Positions 1 through 14,017 are shown, numbered from the stretch's first letter. The stretch: DNA of 64,000 nucleotides from Castanea sativa (GCF_040712315.1 NC_134013.1:2143001-2207000); one strand, 5' to 3'. A program made the numbers and translations. Notes: generated by a model from the sequence alone, not told the origin.

Positions 1-1621
1 ACTAATTTGGAAATAAGCATTTTCATTTAATAAATTAAGTTCACCGAAGCAGCATCTCATAAGATAAAATATACTAATTAATGAAATTTGGTAGAGTAAT
101 TCAAAATTTTTAGATCTCATAAATCAAAGTCCTCTTTGAAAACTCTCTCTCTCTCTCTCTCTCTCTTCTTTTTTATTTTATTTTTCCTTCTTCTTTTTCT
201 TTTCTTTGGACAATCAAGCGAAGAATCTTTAAACCTCACCAACCGAAACTTATGGTAAAATTGAGCCTAAACCTCATTCCTGGATTAGAAATTTAGAAGA
301 GAACTATCCGTTAATTGACTTTGAGATTTTTCCATATTAACCCCATAAAAATTTCGCACCTGTAGCAGATTGAGTCAATGAAACCCAAATCTCATTCCTG
401 AAAGAAAGGAGAGTCATCACTAAGTTACAAAACCTTTGATTGACTTAGAGACTTTCCCTTACTTATAAGAAAAGGTAATGAACTACTGGCATTAGACCAA
501 CTCAATCATTGGCTTTATTTCAACAAACATAAGCAATAAAAACTAAAATCAAATCAATCTTAACAAATTGGTCCAAGCTTGTGACGCTAAATGTACCTAA
601 AATGTTCTATCTTAGACCATCATTAGCCTTATAATTAAGTCTAAATTAGCGTACCGAATCTGGGTTTAGCCCGTGAAGCGGCACTATTAAGCCAATAGCA
701 GCAGATCTAGCTGGTTGGAACTTGTAGCTACCAAGCTGATCTACACTTATCAGATAGCAACAAAATCCCTTAGGAGAATAACAAAACAACAAGTGGCTGC
801 AGGTTCCCAAATTTGAGATACTCCGGTATGTGATTGATTTCTTGAACGAGTCAACAAAACCTACATGATAACACGGTTTTAGGAATTTAATAAAAATCCA
901 AATCGCAGATCATATCAGCATAATACTATTTAACACAATATGGAACTGATTTTATATACAAATCGAGTTGTACCTTGTGCCCACTTGAGCAGGTTAATTA
1001 GAGTTGCTGTTGGCGTACATTACGCTCAAAGCACATGATTGAGTTGTTGAAAATAATACTTGTTATTTTCATATAAATCTAGATTGGTGTTTTGTTAGCT
1101 GATGAGTTGTGCTAATATATTGTACTCTCTCTAGGTTCAATTGGATATATCCATAAAATCCAAATTTAGCCTTTGACATGAAAATATTAGGGGTTTAGGC
1201 TGTGTTGCCATGTTCTTAACAAAAGGTCAATTTAATTAGATCCTGAATAATTAACGTCCACTCCAATTCATGCCTTGTCTGGATTACGACAAATATGCAT
1301 GTGTCATATAAGGTTCCAATGTAAAAACTCCACCTTGAACCCTCTAAATCTATATAGGGACCTAGATCAATTGATGTGTTGCAATCTTTTGGATTAAATC
1401 ATTTTTTTTTTTTTTTTTGGGCTTCAATCTCCTGTCTCCCAGGGATAGAAGAACAAACTTTGAAATAAGTTTATTTTGAATTAGGAAGGCTAAAGTTACT
1501 ATTAATTTTATTAAAAGTTATTTCAAATTGACATGATAATTAATGTGATTAGAGCTACATTAAGTAATTGGTAAATTTTTTAGTTACATCTTTGTATCGT
1601 GATTAGAAGTTAGCACATTGA
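1..1621. other. Intergenic AT-rich DNA
   Basis: I see no coding exon here. The stretch holds a CT microsatellite at about 142-166 and a T-run at about 1401-1417. Short open frames are ordinary for AT-rich sequence and none resembles a known protein. Confidence 0.6.
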
Positions 1622-1775
1622 CCACCGCACACCCTTGATGCGTTGGTCACTCTACAAGTATAAGTGCTTGTAGGGTGTGGGGGGCAAAAACTGGGGTTCA
1701 AGTCTCTAGGAGGAAGCTTCACACACATATACAATTAGATTAAGCTAGAGTAGAAATTTTATCTTGTATCAAAAA
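1622..1775 (+). mobile_element. tRNA-derived SINE (family 2) with 17 bp target duplication
   Basis: A 154 bp element is flanked by a perfect 17 bp direct repeat (agaagttagcacattga at 1605-1621 and 1776-1792). It has a Pol III B-box-like motif (GGGTTCAAGTCTC near 1693) and an A-box-like stretch near 1640-1650, and it ends in a short A-rich tail. A second copy in the opposite orientation lies at 49310-49471. The perfect target duplication suggests a fairly recent insertion. Confidence 0.8.
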
Positions 1776-1792
1776 AGAAGTTAGCACATTGA

Positions 1793-3420
1793 TTTGTTAA
1801 ATCTAGCATCAACTAATACGGTCTAGGGAAGGGAGCTTATTTTGAGTTTAAAATTCATTATTTCTAAGATACGGGTTGCAAAGTGTTTGTTTAAATTCGT
1901 TATTTCTAGGATATGGGTTGCAAAGGGTGAGTTTGTATTAGTTTTTTTTTTTTTCTTTGAACTCTTTAACGTATTTGTTGATGTACAAATTTTTAAAAAG
2001 TTTCAAATTTCTAAAGTATATTTGTCTTTTTTACACACTTTCTGCAAACAAACAAATAAGTTTTCAACAAAAAATTAGTCACAATACATATTTTGTTATG
2101 CTTAATTTATTGATTTTATGTCACAATACGTATTTTGTATTGTGAAGTAAGTCACAAAACATATTTTGTTATGCTTAATTTAAGAACAAATAACTCAACC
2201 CGACCAGGTATCCACGAGCATGATATACAAATTATTTTTAATGGGGTGGGATTGAAGTTAGAGTATTCTGTGATAAACTGGATCCATTCTCATCCGTAAA
2301 ACCATGCTGATGTGCAATATGATACTTGCTACGTACAATAAACTTTTTGTCCTCCCTCGAAAGCATACAGCAAGTTTGATCGTGATTCGTGACCCTTTTC
2401 TAAAAAGTTTAAGCAAATGTTAATAATATCTTACTGAGTTACTGATTGCTCTCCAATGAGATTTTAAGGAAGAAAATGACTGTATTAAAGAAATAAGAAT
2501 AGCGAGTAGTGGCATTCTATTGAAGACCAGTCAGTCTTCGAATCTCATAAACTACCATTTTGGTGATACATTCAAAGGAATGCCAGTTGGGTATGAACTT
2601 TTCCATCTTTCTTTAATCTCTAAATTTGTTAGATCAAAGATTTACAAATAAAATATAATATCTTATAAAGGAATAACTTAAAACAATTCAGAATAATTAA
2701 ACTACATGTACCATAAGTTATAGTACAACTATGACCAAAAAAAAAAAGTAATGGTACAAACAACTAGACAATATTCCATGGAAGAACCCAAGAAAAAAGG
2801 GAAGAAACCAAAGAGAATGTCTTCGTGACAAGGGCATAGTTACTTAAAAAACAAGAAATAAAATACAATAAAATAACAATAAGGACAACATTTTTCATAG
2901 TTATTGAAAAATTACCTTTAAAAAAAATCTAAATTAGAGAACCTAAAAATAATTTCACCTGATTGGTGCAAAGTAAAATTGGTATCAGTAATGAACCTAA
3001 AAATAATTTCCTTTAATCAAAGAAAATCATGTAAATGAAAAGTTTTATTACCCTAAACATTATAAAAGAAAATTCGTTAAGATAATAAATTAAGAAAATT
3101 CATTAAAGTGATAAATTGTGATTGATGTTAGATTACTTTGATATTCACTTGTTAGTTGTTAGTGACACCAATTTAAGTTCGTGAGAGAGTTATGGAAATT
3201 TGTGTATTATTAGACTTTTTATTTTGAGGAATATTAGACTTCTTTTTTTTTTTTTTTTTGATGAACTTGTGTATTATTAGACTTATTTAAAAGAAAAACA
3301 CCAAAAAATATGTTTGTAGATTGTAGTCTTTATCGTAGATGATTAAAGATTGGCTTTACATAAGGTCACATGGATTCCGCTGAGCATGTCCGACACCAGA
3401 ACTAAGCTGGTTTAGTTCTG

Positions 3421-3459
<39 letters not shown>

Positions 3460-4139
3460 CATAGATATTCATCAGAATCTCTGGCTATTCACAGCTATTT
3501 TTGTCACCATTCTCATTTTTACGTCCAAGTGTCCGACCACATCATTACCAAATGAAACCAAGTATTAGTCGCATCATATGGGTATTCCCGAACACCAAAA
3601 ATGTTAAATAAACAATTCACCGTCAATAACTTACAAAATGTACTTAAAAGAGGGGAAAAGTAGTGTCTACTAGATCTTTCTTTCCTTTTTACTTTTTTTT
3701 TTTTTAAATTATAAATTTCTGTGATCTACTCTATCTTATTGCTACCATCTTTGCGGTGAATAACAACTTACTATCACCACGCCAATATGTTTAAAATTCG
3801 ACTATTTGTGATATTAAATTTATGAGAAAAAGGGTTTTATTCGTCTATTTTTTATATATAAAAAGAACTTAATTATTACTAATGTAAATATTCTTTCATG
3901 TTACGAAGAAGGAAATAACATAATAGAATAATTTATAAATACGTCAATTACCTAGTTTAAAAAAAATACGTCAATTACCTTAAAAGTTTTAACCTGAATT
4001 AAAATTGTGTTTAGAAGGTCTTATCTGGTTTGATAAATGAGAATGGAGAAGAATTATCCCATAAAATAAATGGTAAAATTTAGTTATAGTTTCTTAGTCA
4101 TAACATATATTCTCCAATTAAATTCAATCATATGCCTTA
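1793..4139. other. Intergenic DNA with short tandem repeats
   Basis: No gene is visible. A unit of about 43 bp is repeated twice near 1851-1925 (ending in ggttgcaaag). A motif around gtcacaatacatattttg recurs three times at about 2078-2185. A CT microsatellite spans about 3421-3456 and several T-runs are present. Confidence 0.55.
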
Positions 4140-4716
4140 TTGATGATTACATCACCAATAGTGCTATTTTCCTTTCATTAGTGGGTCCTCCTTGAATATT
4201 GAACATAAAAATAAATGTTGACGCAGCAATGGGTCCTCGCTTCTCCGCCATCGCTACGGTTGTGAGAGAATGAAGAGAGGAGTTGGTATTTGCTGGTTCC
4301 ATGAAAGTGAATACCATCCTCCCTCTCCAAGCTGAAGTAGAAGTAATTAGATGGGTGATTTCCTTAGCCCCTGCTCTGGCTAGCAAATCTGTCATTGTGG
4401 AGACAGATTCTCAAACTGTTGTCTAGCTTCTTTCGGATTTGGCAATGTCCCCACCTTGGAGAATCGAGCCATTCTCTGATTTGAGATTCCTTTTGTCTCT
4501 CTCCAGTAATGTCTTTGTAATCAGGGTACCTAGGCTGTGTAATGAGGCAGCTCACACCTTAGTTAAATGGTGTTTATCTTGTAATTTTTTTTTATCTCAT
4601 TTGACTATGGTTATAGCCCAAACTGTTTCTCTTCAGTTATTTTGAGAGAGTCCAGAAGGGTGTTGTAATTTTGTTTCCTCTTTAATAAAGATTTTTGTTC
4701 ATAAAAAAAAAAATAA
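4140..4716 (+). pseudogene. 5'-truncated LINE: RNase H tail, dead
   Basis: The plus strand near 4190-4580 encodes a degraded RNase H domain of the type found at the 3' end of plant LINE ORF2. Recognisable pieces in order are KINVDAA, then Q-A-E near 4340, VETDSQ near 4397, and NEAAHTLVKW near 4541. In-frame stops occur near 4187, 4268 and 4424. An A-rich tail begins near 4705, as expected for a 5'-truncated LINE. I could not define the 5' end or a target duplication. It is a separate, more decayed insertion than the LINE at 36791-42937. Confidence 0.75.
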
Positions 4717-6244
4717 TAATATAGTGTTATCTTCCCCTAACAACAATAAAATAAATTTACATCCAATAAGTCATATGGTTGAATGAAAACCTAAGATATA
4801 CAACCCCTAATTAATTGTATTTAAGTTTTATCTTAAAAATAAACTAATGTCCAAATTACAAATTAGATATGTCTATAGAGTATCTCACAAAGCCATCCCA
4901 TTGAGCATCTCTCCCATATTTGGTAGGTCTCACACATATGACATATGTGAGATCCACATGTTGTGAATGATGCACTCCATGCTGGTCTCATAAGATAACC
5001 TTTTCATATCCTTTGTGTGGTTTGTGAATGTCCCTTGGAAGATTCACAGGGTTCTTCAAGAAAGGAAAAAAGGGGTTTTTACGTCCTTAATTTCAGGATT
5101 ATCTAAAGACAATGTTTTTAACAATTTGTTTAATTTTATTTTGAGTACAAGTTAAATTTACTTATTATCATGGATAATTTTTTATTGTAAGAAATAAATG
5201 ATAAAATTTAGGTATAATTCCTTAAATGTTGTAATTTAAATTTTAAAATTAAATTCGACAATATTATATACTCATATAGTAAAAAGTATACTATACAATC
5301 TTGTGGTTTATTGGCTAAGGGAATTATCTTGTGGTTTATTATCCAAAGTATTTTCTATGTATTATTATTGAAAAGGATATTTAGACCCTAAAATTATATT
5401 ATGCTGCTAATACAATTAGGTCGAATTATGCTAAAGAGGTTTTAAACAATCAAACCAATATAAACATAATTTGTCACAAATCACAATGCATTCAAAATAA
5501 ATAAATAAATAAGAGACATGCTATATGGTGGCGAAGTGGAAAACTTCCCCAAGAGATAAACCACTAAAGGGGTAACTTATCCCAAACAAAAAATTCACTA
5601 TAAAAATAAAACCTTTATGCTATATTTTACCCGATAGATGGGATTAATTGCAAAAACCTTCTATATATAGCTTTAGAATTTATGAACTTTATAGCTATAT
5701 GGACATTCCATAGATAACGTACCTGTGCTTTACAATGTTTACCTCCAACCCTCTCCAAAAACGTTTTAAAGATTTGATTGACCGCAACAACACAACCGGG
5801 CTCCTGCGATTTTAGCTTGTCTTGAATATTCTTTCGATTTATACTCACTGTTGTATGGAAATAGGCTTGAATGATGTCTTTATCTAGGGTTCACGGCAAA
5901 GTGCCACCCCCAACCTTGTGAGTCAAGTTATACAGTGCCTTTTATACTTGATGTAGGTAAGGCACATAATTCTAAGCAAACAACTAACTTTAGCGATTAA
6001 TGACACAACAACCCCAATTCTCCATTGATTAAGTCTTGACCGAGGGACAGTCAAGCTTCAATGGATCGAAAGTCGATTGAAGAGCTGGTGAACTCTACAC
6101 GAAGTTGCTTTTCTCAGGTTACTTCCACAAATGGTTTTGAACACGATTAAGAACTGATTGCAAGCTCATTTAACAGTTATAGTGTCATAGAATTCACAAA
6201 CTGTAACAGTGACCGGATGATATCGAATCTACTCAAGTTTTTCC
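4717..6244. other. Intergenic DNA, nothing recognised
   Basis: AT-rich sequence with no supported gene. A 73-codon minus-strand frame at 5627-5848 shows no family resemblance and no neighbouring exon. Confidence 0.5.
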
Positions 6245-6470
6245 CCCAAAAAAATAGTACAAGGGTTGTTTGAAATCAATTTATTTGGCCGAAATTGAAT
6301 TTTTTTTGGTTAAAATTATGGTAGATAAATGTAAAAATTAACTGAAATAGTATATTGAAACTTTTGAATAGTACCAAAAAGCACAATAATACTTATAAAT
6401 AATAACAAAAATAAGTTGAATAGTAAAATAAGCTGATAAAAATAATCATTATCAAACAAACACTAAGCGT
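6245..6470 (+). mobile_element. MITE, copy of the 35383 / 61180 family
   Basis: The core (tgaatagtaccaaaaagcac and aataagttgaatagtaaaat) is shared with copies near 61180-61375 (same strand) and 35383-35565 (opposite strand). The outer ends contain complementary pieces (gtttgaaatcaatttat and cattatcaaacaaacac). A hAT-like origin is likely but I did not resolve a target duplication. Confidence 0.55.
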
Positions 6471-6479
6471 GCCTTTGCC

Positions 6480-6685
6480 AAGCAATGATTTTGCATTTTA
6501 TATATTTTTTTTTGGTCCCATGGCACTCTTTACAAGCTAGCCAAGTACTAAAAAACACAGCAATAAACAGTAAATTTTGGGTCTTATAGCACTATTTATA
6601 ATTTAAAAATTATTTTATTACAGTAATTTTAGTAATAAATATTTATTTTTTAACAAAATAAATAGTATTCAAATATAACCTAGCT
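6480..6685. mobile_element. Degenerate hAT-like MITE (gtttggatac family)
   Basis: Shares phrases such as gtcccatggcact and gcactatttataatttaaaa with the better-preserved copies at 23771-24145 and 52675-52880. The ends are decayed, so the borders are approximate. Confidence 0.45.
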
Positions 6686-7200
6686 ATACAATTTCGTAAC
6701 AGTAATCCATTTAAAAATGGGTATGACTTATATCGAATGAAAGTTTTTACTAAATACGTTACGTAATATACACATATCCACTCTTAACCATGTATTCAAA
6801 TCCGGACGTGTCCAGTTGAAATTTTCGCTGCACAGAAGCCTTAGCCTTTAAGAATTATAGTTGTCTCATCAATGTAGCAGGCTGTTTTGTTGTTATCAAT
6901 AGTACGAACTACTTTTTTAAACTGAATTCAAAGTTTCAAACTATTCATCAACAGTTAGATTTGTCTTAAACTTATGGCTTACTGAAAATCTAGTCTAGGT
7001 CCATCCATCTATATACGCAACGCGTCAAGTATCTGTAGGTATTACAACCGGGACAGCCAATTACCCACCAAACTTTAAGAAAATAAAAAAATTGTGTGGT
7101 TGAGAAACAAACCGTCTTATAAATATTTAAGAATTATAGTTGTCTAGTTTAGTTTAATATATATAGACTGATTTGTTTATCTAATTGCCAATAGAAATAG

Positions 7201-7202
<2 letters not shown>

Positions 7203-7247
<45 letters not shown>

Positions 7248-7251
7248 TTGT
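7203..7251. repeat. Compound (CT)n(CA)n microsatellite
   Basis: A run of CT dinucleotides passes directly into a CA run about 340 bp upstream of the bHLH start codon. It is expected to be length-polymorphic and lies in the likely promoter region. Confidence 0.95.
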
Positions 7252-7302
7252 TAATCGATTAGTGAGTATTGACTAGTGACTAGTCTACAATATATGCAAT
7301 CT

Positions 7303-7308
7303 CACGTG
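7303..7308. promoter_or_regulatory. G-box (CACGTG) upstream of the bHLH gene
   Basis: A palindromic CACGTG sits about 280 bp before the start codon. In plants this hexamer is bound by bHLH and bZIP factors, so auto- or cross-regulation within the bHLH family is possible. This is a motif match only. A CT-rich leader (about 7500-7560) lies between it and the ATG. Confidence 0.4.
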
Positions 7309-7588
7309 CAACACTCTGTAGCTTTTGTTTATATCTTTGATTAGATGTCTTTAAAGCCCTCTGGGCTTCCCTTCTTGGTGGCATATGATAAAAAGGTGAG
7401 TTTGTTTGGTCTATTGGGTACGTAGTGCTTTCCTTTGGGTTTATACCAATAAGTTTCGTTTTCCCTTTCTCTTATATTCATTTGGGTTTCCTTGTATTGT
7501 ACGACACAGTTCTCTCACTCTCAGCTCACAAACCCTCTCTCTCTAAGCTCTGTCCTATCACTTGTTTGTGTGTTAGCTAGTATTAAAA

Positions 7589-9966
7589 ATGGCATTAGAA
7601 GCTGTGGTTTATCCACAAGATCCATTTAGTTTTGCTTGCAAAGACTTTTACTCTTGGAACTATGACCTTGCTTTACAAGAAGAAGATAAAGCCCTTCTTG
7701 GAATCCATAGCTTAGAGCAAAGTCTCCATGCAAACTTTGATTATTCCTCATCTCCTTCAGTGATGCAAAATGCTCATAAAGAGTACTATGACCCAAATTC
7801 CTCTTCTCCTGAGGCTTGCACAGATCATACTATAGATCAATATTCTTTCCCCGGTGAAGTACAACTTTACCCTCTTCCTTCAAAGGAAGCTTTTGCAACA
7901 ACAACGACAGGTCGTAGAAAGCGAAAACGCACCAAGTGTAGCAAAAACAAGGAGGAGATTGAGAATCAAAGGATGACCCACATTGCTGTTGAGCGCAATC
8001 GTCGTAAACAGATGAATGAGTACCTCTCTGTGCTCAGGTCTTTGATGCCACCTTCTTATGTTCAAAGGGTCAGTCACTTTTTTATTTTTATTTTTCTCTT
8101 TTGCTTTTTTCCTTTGCCCGATGAAACTCTTTTTAGCAATACTATTTTTTAAACCCTAATTATATTTTTCTCCTTTTTCCTATCAAGATTCCAGGAGTCT
8201 ACTTGATTACTTTATGATGTCTACAAATGTTTACGAATCCCAAGATTTTAATAATTGTACCACTTATCTAGTAATATATTGACTTTGTCATAGGTTCACT
8301 TTATATTTGTTTTTTCGGTTAATATATTATACATGCTCAATCGGCCACGCCTTGTGCATGTTCATCATATCATATTTTTAGTTTTTTGGTATGAATTAAT
8401 GCTTTCTTTATGTTGAGAGTTTTTTGAGGATATATAGATAGTTATTGAGCTAGTTAAACTGATTTTAATGAATTTATCTTTTCGGTTATATTTAGTTTTC
8501 TGACATTTTTGAATTACAGTCTTTAATCATGTAAATATCATACATAATTACAACACTTCATAGATTATTATGTGAGTAACAATTCATACAAAACAGTGTA
8601 CTTTTACAACATAGAGACTCCAAAACTTTGAAAACTTGATTGTTGTTGTTGTTGTTGTTATTGACTTATTAATTGTTGTATTATAGGGTGACCAAGCGTC
8701 TATAATAGGAGGAGCAATCAATTTTGTGAAGGAGCTAGAGCAATTGTTGCAGTCCATGGAGGTTCATAAAAGGACAAAGCAAGAACCAGACACTAATGGG
8801 TTTTCTTCTTCTTCTTCCTCTTCTTCTTCTTCTTCTTCACCATTTGCTCAGTTCTTCACCTTCCCTCAGTACTCAACACGCGCAACTCAGTGCAACGACT
8901 CAGCTGCCACTGCCACAGCAAACGAATCCATGGCCCAGCAGCAGCAACAGAATCAACGGGCTGCGGCAGACATAGAAGTCACCATGGTGGAGACCCATGC
9001 CAACCTCAAGATACTCTCAAAGAAACAGCCTAGACAGCTCTTGAAAATGGTGGCTGGGCTTCAAAGTCTGAGACTCACTATTCTCCACCTTAACGTTACC
9101 ACTTTTGATCAAATGGTCCTCTATTCCGTTAGCGTTAAGGTTGGTACGGTACAATGGAAAGCTAGCCGATCACTATTCTCTCTTTTGTCAATTTTACAAA
9201 GTTATTGTTAAAAATGAGTATCAAAAGGACAAAAGCAGTTAATGTACATTTTGGTAATGTTACTTAGAGTTGTTGAAACTTGCCTTACCAAATTTTAAAC
9301 AACTTTACACATATTTTTACATATTTTTATATTCATATTTATTTCAAAAAATTACAAACAACTCAACTCAAACTCCTTTATCAAATGAGTTCTTAATGTT
9401 ACAAATATTTTATATATAAATATAATTTTTAAAATAAAATTAAACAGTATATACATATTTTTTATATAGGCTTGAAGATAAAAAACAATTATTATGTATC
9501 TAGACACTGTAAGTTATAGTGTTACACAAGATTACAGTTGAATATTAATTGAAAAGTACCAAATGAGCTCTTAATGTTGCAGATATTTTATATATAAATT
9601 TAATTTTTAAAATAAAGTTAAATAGTGTATACATATTTTCTATATGGGCTTGAAGAGAAAAAACAATTATTATGTATCTAAACACTGTAAGTTATAGTGT
9701 TACACAAGATTACAATTGAATATTAATCGAAAAGTATGTACTGTAACTTATAATTGAATATTAATTTTAATTTTTAATTTTCTTTTAGGGAGAATTATTA
9801 TTTTTAATTTAATTAAAAAGACCCATTTAGAAATTATATCAATAATGGTTTTGTTAAATTTGTGGGACAGGTTGAGGAAGGGTGCCAGCTGATTTCAGTG
9901 GATGAAATAGCAACAGCAGTTAATCAAATGCTAAGAATAATTCAAGAAGAGTCTGCTTTCAGCTGA
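7589..9966 (+). CDS. bHLH96: bHLH transcription factor, subfamily Ia (bHLH96-like)
   Basis: Three exons (7589-8068, 8687-9139, 9871-9966) joined by two phase-0 GT-AG introns give 342 codons. The protein opens with [14 protein letters not shown], a signature of Arabidopsis bHLH94/96/99-type proteins. A basic patch (GRRKRKR) and [11 protein letters not shown] lead into the DNA-binding basic region near residues 126-139, where HIAVERNRR carries the His-Glu-Arg set used for E-box/G-box contact. The helix-loop-helix continues across intron 1 (RSLMPP, then [13 protein letters not shown]) to about residue 185. A 12-Ser run (about 200-211) and a Gln run (about 244-248) form the linker, followed by an ACT-like dimerisation domain (about 255-340, starting DIEVTMVE). 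Subfamily Ia also holds SPCH, MUTE and FAMA, but this protein matches the bHLH94/96/99 branch, whose roles are less clear. All domains look intact, so the gene is probably functional in the nucleus. The exact orthologue is inferred from remembered family sequence. Confidence 0.93.
9383..9738. repeat. 178 bp tandem duplication inside bHLH intron 2
   Basis: Two head-to-tail copies of about 178 bp begin at 9383 and 9561 (both start aaatgag and include atgtatctaraca). They differ by scattered substitutions. The duplication accounts for about half of the 731 bp intron and leaves both splice sites untouched. Confidence 0.85.
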
Positions 9967-12900
9967 AATAATATGAAAAAACCCCACTATTTTGTTTTGT
10001 TTTGAATCGTATTATTTTGTAATTGGGGTTATATCATATATGCCTATCAGAATGATTGGTTCCATTCTTCTTGTTGTATCTCTTTCCCTATTCTCTGTAT
10101 CTATCTAACAAGAGAATACAAAAATTTTCCCGAAGCAATGCATGCATGTTTCCCGCAGATCATAAAATAATATATAAATAAAAAATATTATAAGTATATA
10201 TCATGGGTATCAATATCACGAAACTATAACATCGGTGAATTTTGATGCCTAAATTATTGAATTACGGAGTACTCTATACCACATAGTACATATCCTATTA
10301 TATTAATATTAAAAAAAAATCCATCATATCATTAATTAATAAGCGTAACATCACCTCCGCCAGACCTGTAAAAAAGCAAAAACATTAGCTTTTTTCCCAA
10401 GTCTTTTTGAATAAGACTTTTTAGTTTTTTCCCCCTATAAATTACTAAAAAGTACAAATATATTCACTAGAAAGAAAGAAAATCATAACACAAAAAGTTT
10501 TTTGTTTGTTTTTAATTTTTTTATTATATAACCAATCTAACTATACAACTTTTTACAATTATATATATATATTTTAAGTACAAATTGTTATTGTTATTTA
10601 TTTATATTATATTAAGACATTCCACCTTCGAAAGTGGTGTATGATCTTTGGTTTGATATTGCACTTTATAAAAGTAGAACAAAATCTAAATTCCTTCTTG
10701 TAAACATAATTCTTAATTTCTTATATGTGTTAGCCTGTTAGGAACAAACACAGTCTAGGCATTGTGCCCATTTTAATTTGAAGATATATATACGATTACG
10801 ATTTCCTTTTCCTTTTCCTTTTTTTTTTTGCCAAAAAAATGATGAATTTTATTGGCCGAAACAAAAGGAGAGGACTGTTAACCATCTCCACCACGAAGAC
10901 AAAATAAGGGTATTGATTTTTCCCGTTTGTTATTTTTTTGGAAGTTTTAATGTTTTATGTAATTTTCTCTGAATTTTAGGAATTGGGATTTTATTTAATA
11001 AGTTTTAGCTGTTTTTAAGACTTTCCTAACCTAATTAGAGTCCTATAATGATACTATATCAATTAGAGTCCATTTAAGTTCATTTTTAAGTATAAATTAA
11101 GTTATTTAATATGCTTGCAAAATGTAAAACAAAAATAACATTTTTTTAGAATATGAACAAATATAACAATTTGCTTTTAATAAAATTGAAATTTTATTTA
11201 TTTGATTGATTCCAGAATTTTTCCTTCTAGATTTAAAGAGACTCTTATGGACATTGAGGGCATCAGGAATTGTATTATGGCAACCCACCTAGCGAGTGCA
11301 AAGGCCATGAAGAAACTACAAAAAGGGCAGCCTTAGCTTCTCTCAAATCTTTCCCCAAGAGAATTCCCTTGAGAGTTGAATTAACTGCCTCATCAATTTT
11401 AAGGCTAAATCATGAATATACAACAAATTTTGTAAGTTGCAAAGGAACTAATGTAGACCTTCGAAACTCACCCGCTCATCCACTTTTCCTTGTTGGGTAA
11501 GGCATGAAATTGTACTTAGATTGTCTAAAAACATGAAAATGTTCTTATTCAAACATTTTGTTTAATTAAGGAACCATTAAATGGTCGAAATTTATTTTTT
11601 ATTTTTTTTAGTGGTACTAGATCATTCTAATTCCTTTACAATAGGAGGCTTGCACGTACATATGTGGATTTAACGTGTGGTTGGATTAGTATTTTGTTAA
11701 TTAGTTAAAATTTCATAAAAGTATAATTATACTTGAAGAAGCTAATATAAACAAATATATCAGCTAAAAAGCTAAAAGGTAAAAACCAATCCAAATAGTC
11801 ATATATATATATATAGTTTGTAGCCTCTTCCGCCCATATCTTGCTTCTTCTTAAAAGTGATAGAGATGCAACGTAGTCGATCTGCTCACTTTACCGGAGT
11901 TCACATCCTACATTTCCATTAATAGAGATATTATGACTCAATAGACCCAAACTTAACTTATTGTAGAGGATGCAGGAAGAAGCTAGAAAGCAACAAGTCA
12001 TCACTAACGACATATTGTGCTCTTTCCTTGAAGAAGCACAGCTATACCACCTTTAACCATTCTGTGCATTTACTTTCTGAATCAATGGAGCATAATTTTG
12101 CTTTTAATGTTCCAAATATTTACTGGGTTCCACACATCGGATATAGTGTAATTTCAAAAGGATATCATCCTATTCTTCTTCGTAGGCTCTCAAGAGGACT
12201 TCATGATAATACCCCACGGCATATTCCCTTTGATTTGTGACTTCTGAGTTCTTGATTCTCTTCCTCTTTGTCTCCTTGTGATATATATATGTGTATTAGA
12301 GGATGATGTCCTTGGAATGGTACAGAATGATGCTCTCCTTCTCCAATAATTACTTACCCTACATGTCTTTTGCATCGTCTTTTGACCCATGCATGTTTGG
12401 ACAAGTGTCCCTGCTTAAATGGTGATCAGAAGAGTTGGATATATTCAATGACTTTCAAGTTTTTATTTATGGGAACAAATTTTCTTGTAACAGAAAGTAA
12501 AGAAAGAACTCAAAGAATTAGTTGTATTCAACGTATTCTAAGAAATCTAAATTTAAACCTAAAGGATTTACCTAGCTAGTTGTTCCTAAAACCTCATAAG
12601 ATCAATGAGGTTCCAGAACCTCTAATAATTATCTTGTGGTCACCTTAAGAAATAACTAATTAATGTCTAAAATCGGCACATATATATTACAAAAAAACCA
12701 CCACAGAATATGTAAAAGGGTAAAGCTACTACCTAAGCTTTGTCGTATGTAAAATGACTAACCTTTTTATTAAGGATGTGCCTTTTTTGGTGCTACGGAT
12801 CTAGTCCTAAAGCACACAGATGGGGCATTTCTAGAGTTGAAACTTGAAAATTTGGTTACTAAGCAAGTACTTAATTAGGCATTGACAAATCCTCTCTAAA

Positions 12901-13979
12901 CACGTTGGATCCACATTATCTACTATGGCGATAAATGCTAATTTCTTGTATTCGATGTCTCAACTTGCGATAGCAAATTACTGCGAAGATGGAGGCTTGA
13001 AGAGTAGTTGCATCAAGAGTTAGAAGCTTAAATGCAAGTCAATTACATGTGCTAGCGCTCTTGTAAGATTGGTTGTATCGCAACTTCTTAATAGTGGATT
13101 TGACGAGATCGAGTTATAGGCTTCAAAGTTTTTTTTCTTGTTGGATTTTCCACTTGGTGAAAAATTCATCATCTTCTATGTGTGTGATTATTCTTGTTAT
13201 GATTTGATTTTTTTTTTAATATTTTATATTGTAATTGAATTCAGCTAATTAACTACTTGGACTTAACTTTGATAAATCATAAAATTGGTGGTAATTTGGC
13301 AGCTATGATGCGGCGAGTTGATGTACTTCTTTGTTTTTTGTTGCAACAAGATTCTGTTCCGGGACATTTACAACAAAACTATCTTTGTGAAAATTCAAAA
13401 CCGCACATGAATCTTTGGCTTTTTAGTTTTAGGTTCACTGGGGTCACATCCCCTTCAAAATTCAATTTATTATTCTTATTATTTCGAAAAATCCACTTCT
13501 CTTTGTAAATTATAACACATATACAATAAATAACCCATCAAAGTATATATTTTTCCAATTCACTTATCCTACTTAAAATATAAAAGATGGTTTAATTATA
13601 ACATTTTCCACACATGTATGAACTGTGACATAGTCTAACAATTTGAATTTGTAGGTTCGAATTAGCCTAACTTTGAAAGTCACTTATTATTAAATAATTA
13701 ACATTTTGAGTTTCAATATCCTTGATGGCTAAGATTAATGATTAATCCGTAGCACAAAGATCCCTTGTGTTCTCTCTTTAGGGAAAAAGGAAATCTAGAA
13801 AGGCCGAAAGGGTAGCTAGTGGAAGTGAAAGAGTGAAAAACCAAGCCTACTTGACGTAAAAGGCTTTACAAGAGCCCATATCTTTATATCTATTCATTCC
13901 ATATTTCGATTTTGGGACCCTAAATTTAACGTTGAGTAATAGTCTATCAACTAATCAATAATCATAGTCTATCAACTCC

Positions 13980-13990
<11 letters not shown>
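9967..13990. other. Intergenic DNA after the bHLH gene
   Basis: The bHLH 3' UTR presumably lies in the first few hundred bases. Beyond that I see no supported gene. Several 60-80 codon frames (for example 11270-11500, 12028-12240 and 13257-13508) have no recognisable domain and no splice partner. A (TTCCTT)-type run lies near 10800. Confidence 0.5.
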
Positions 13991-14017
<27 letters not shown>

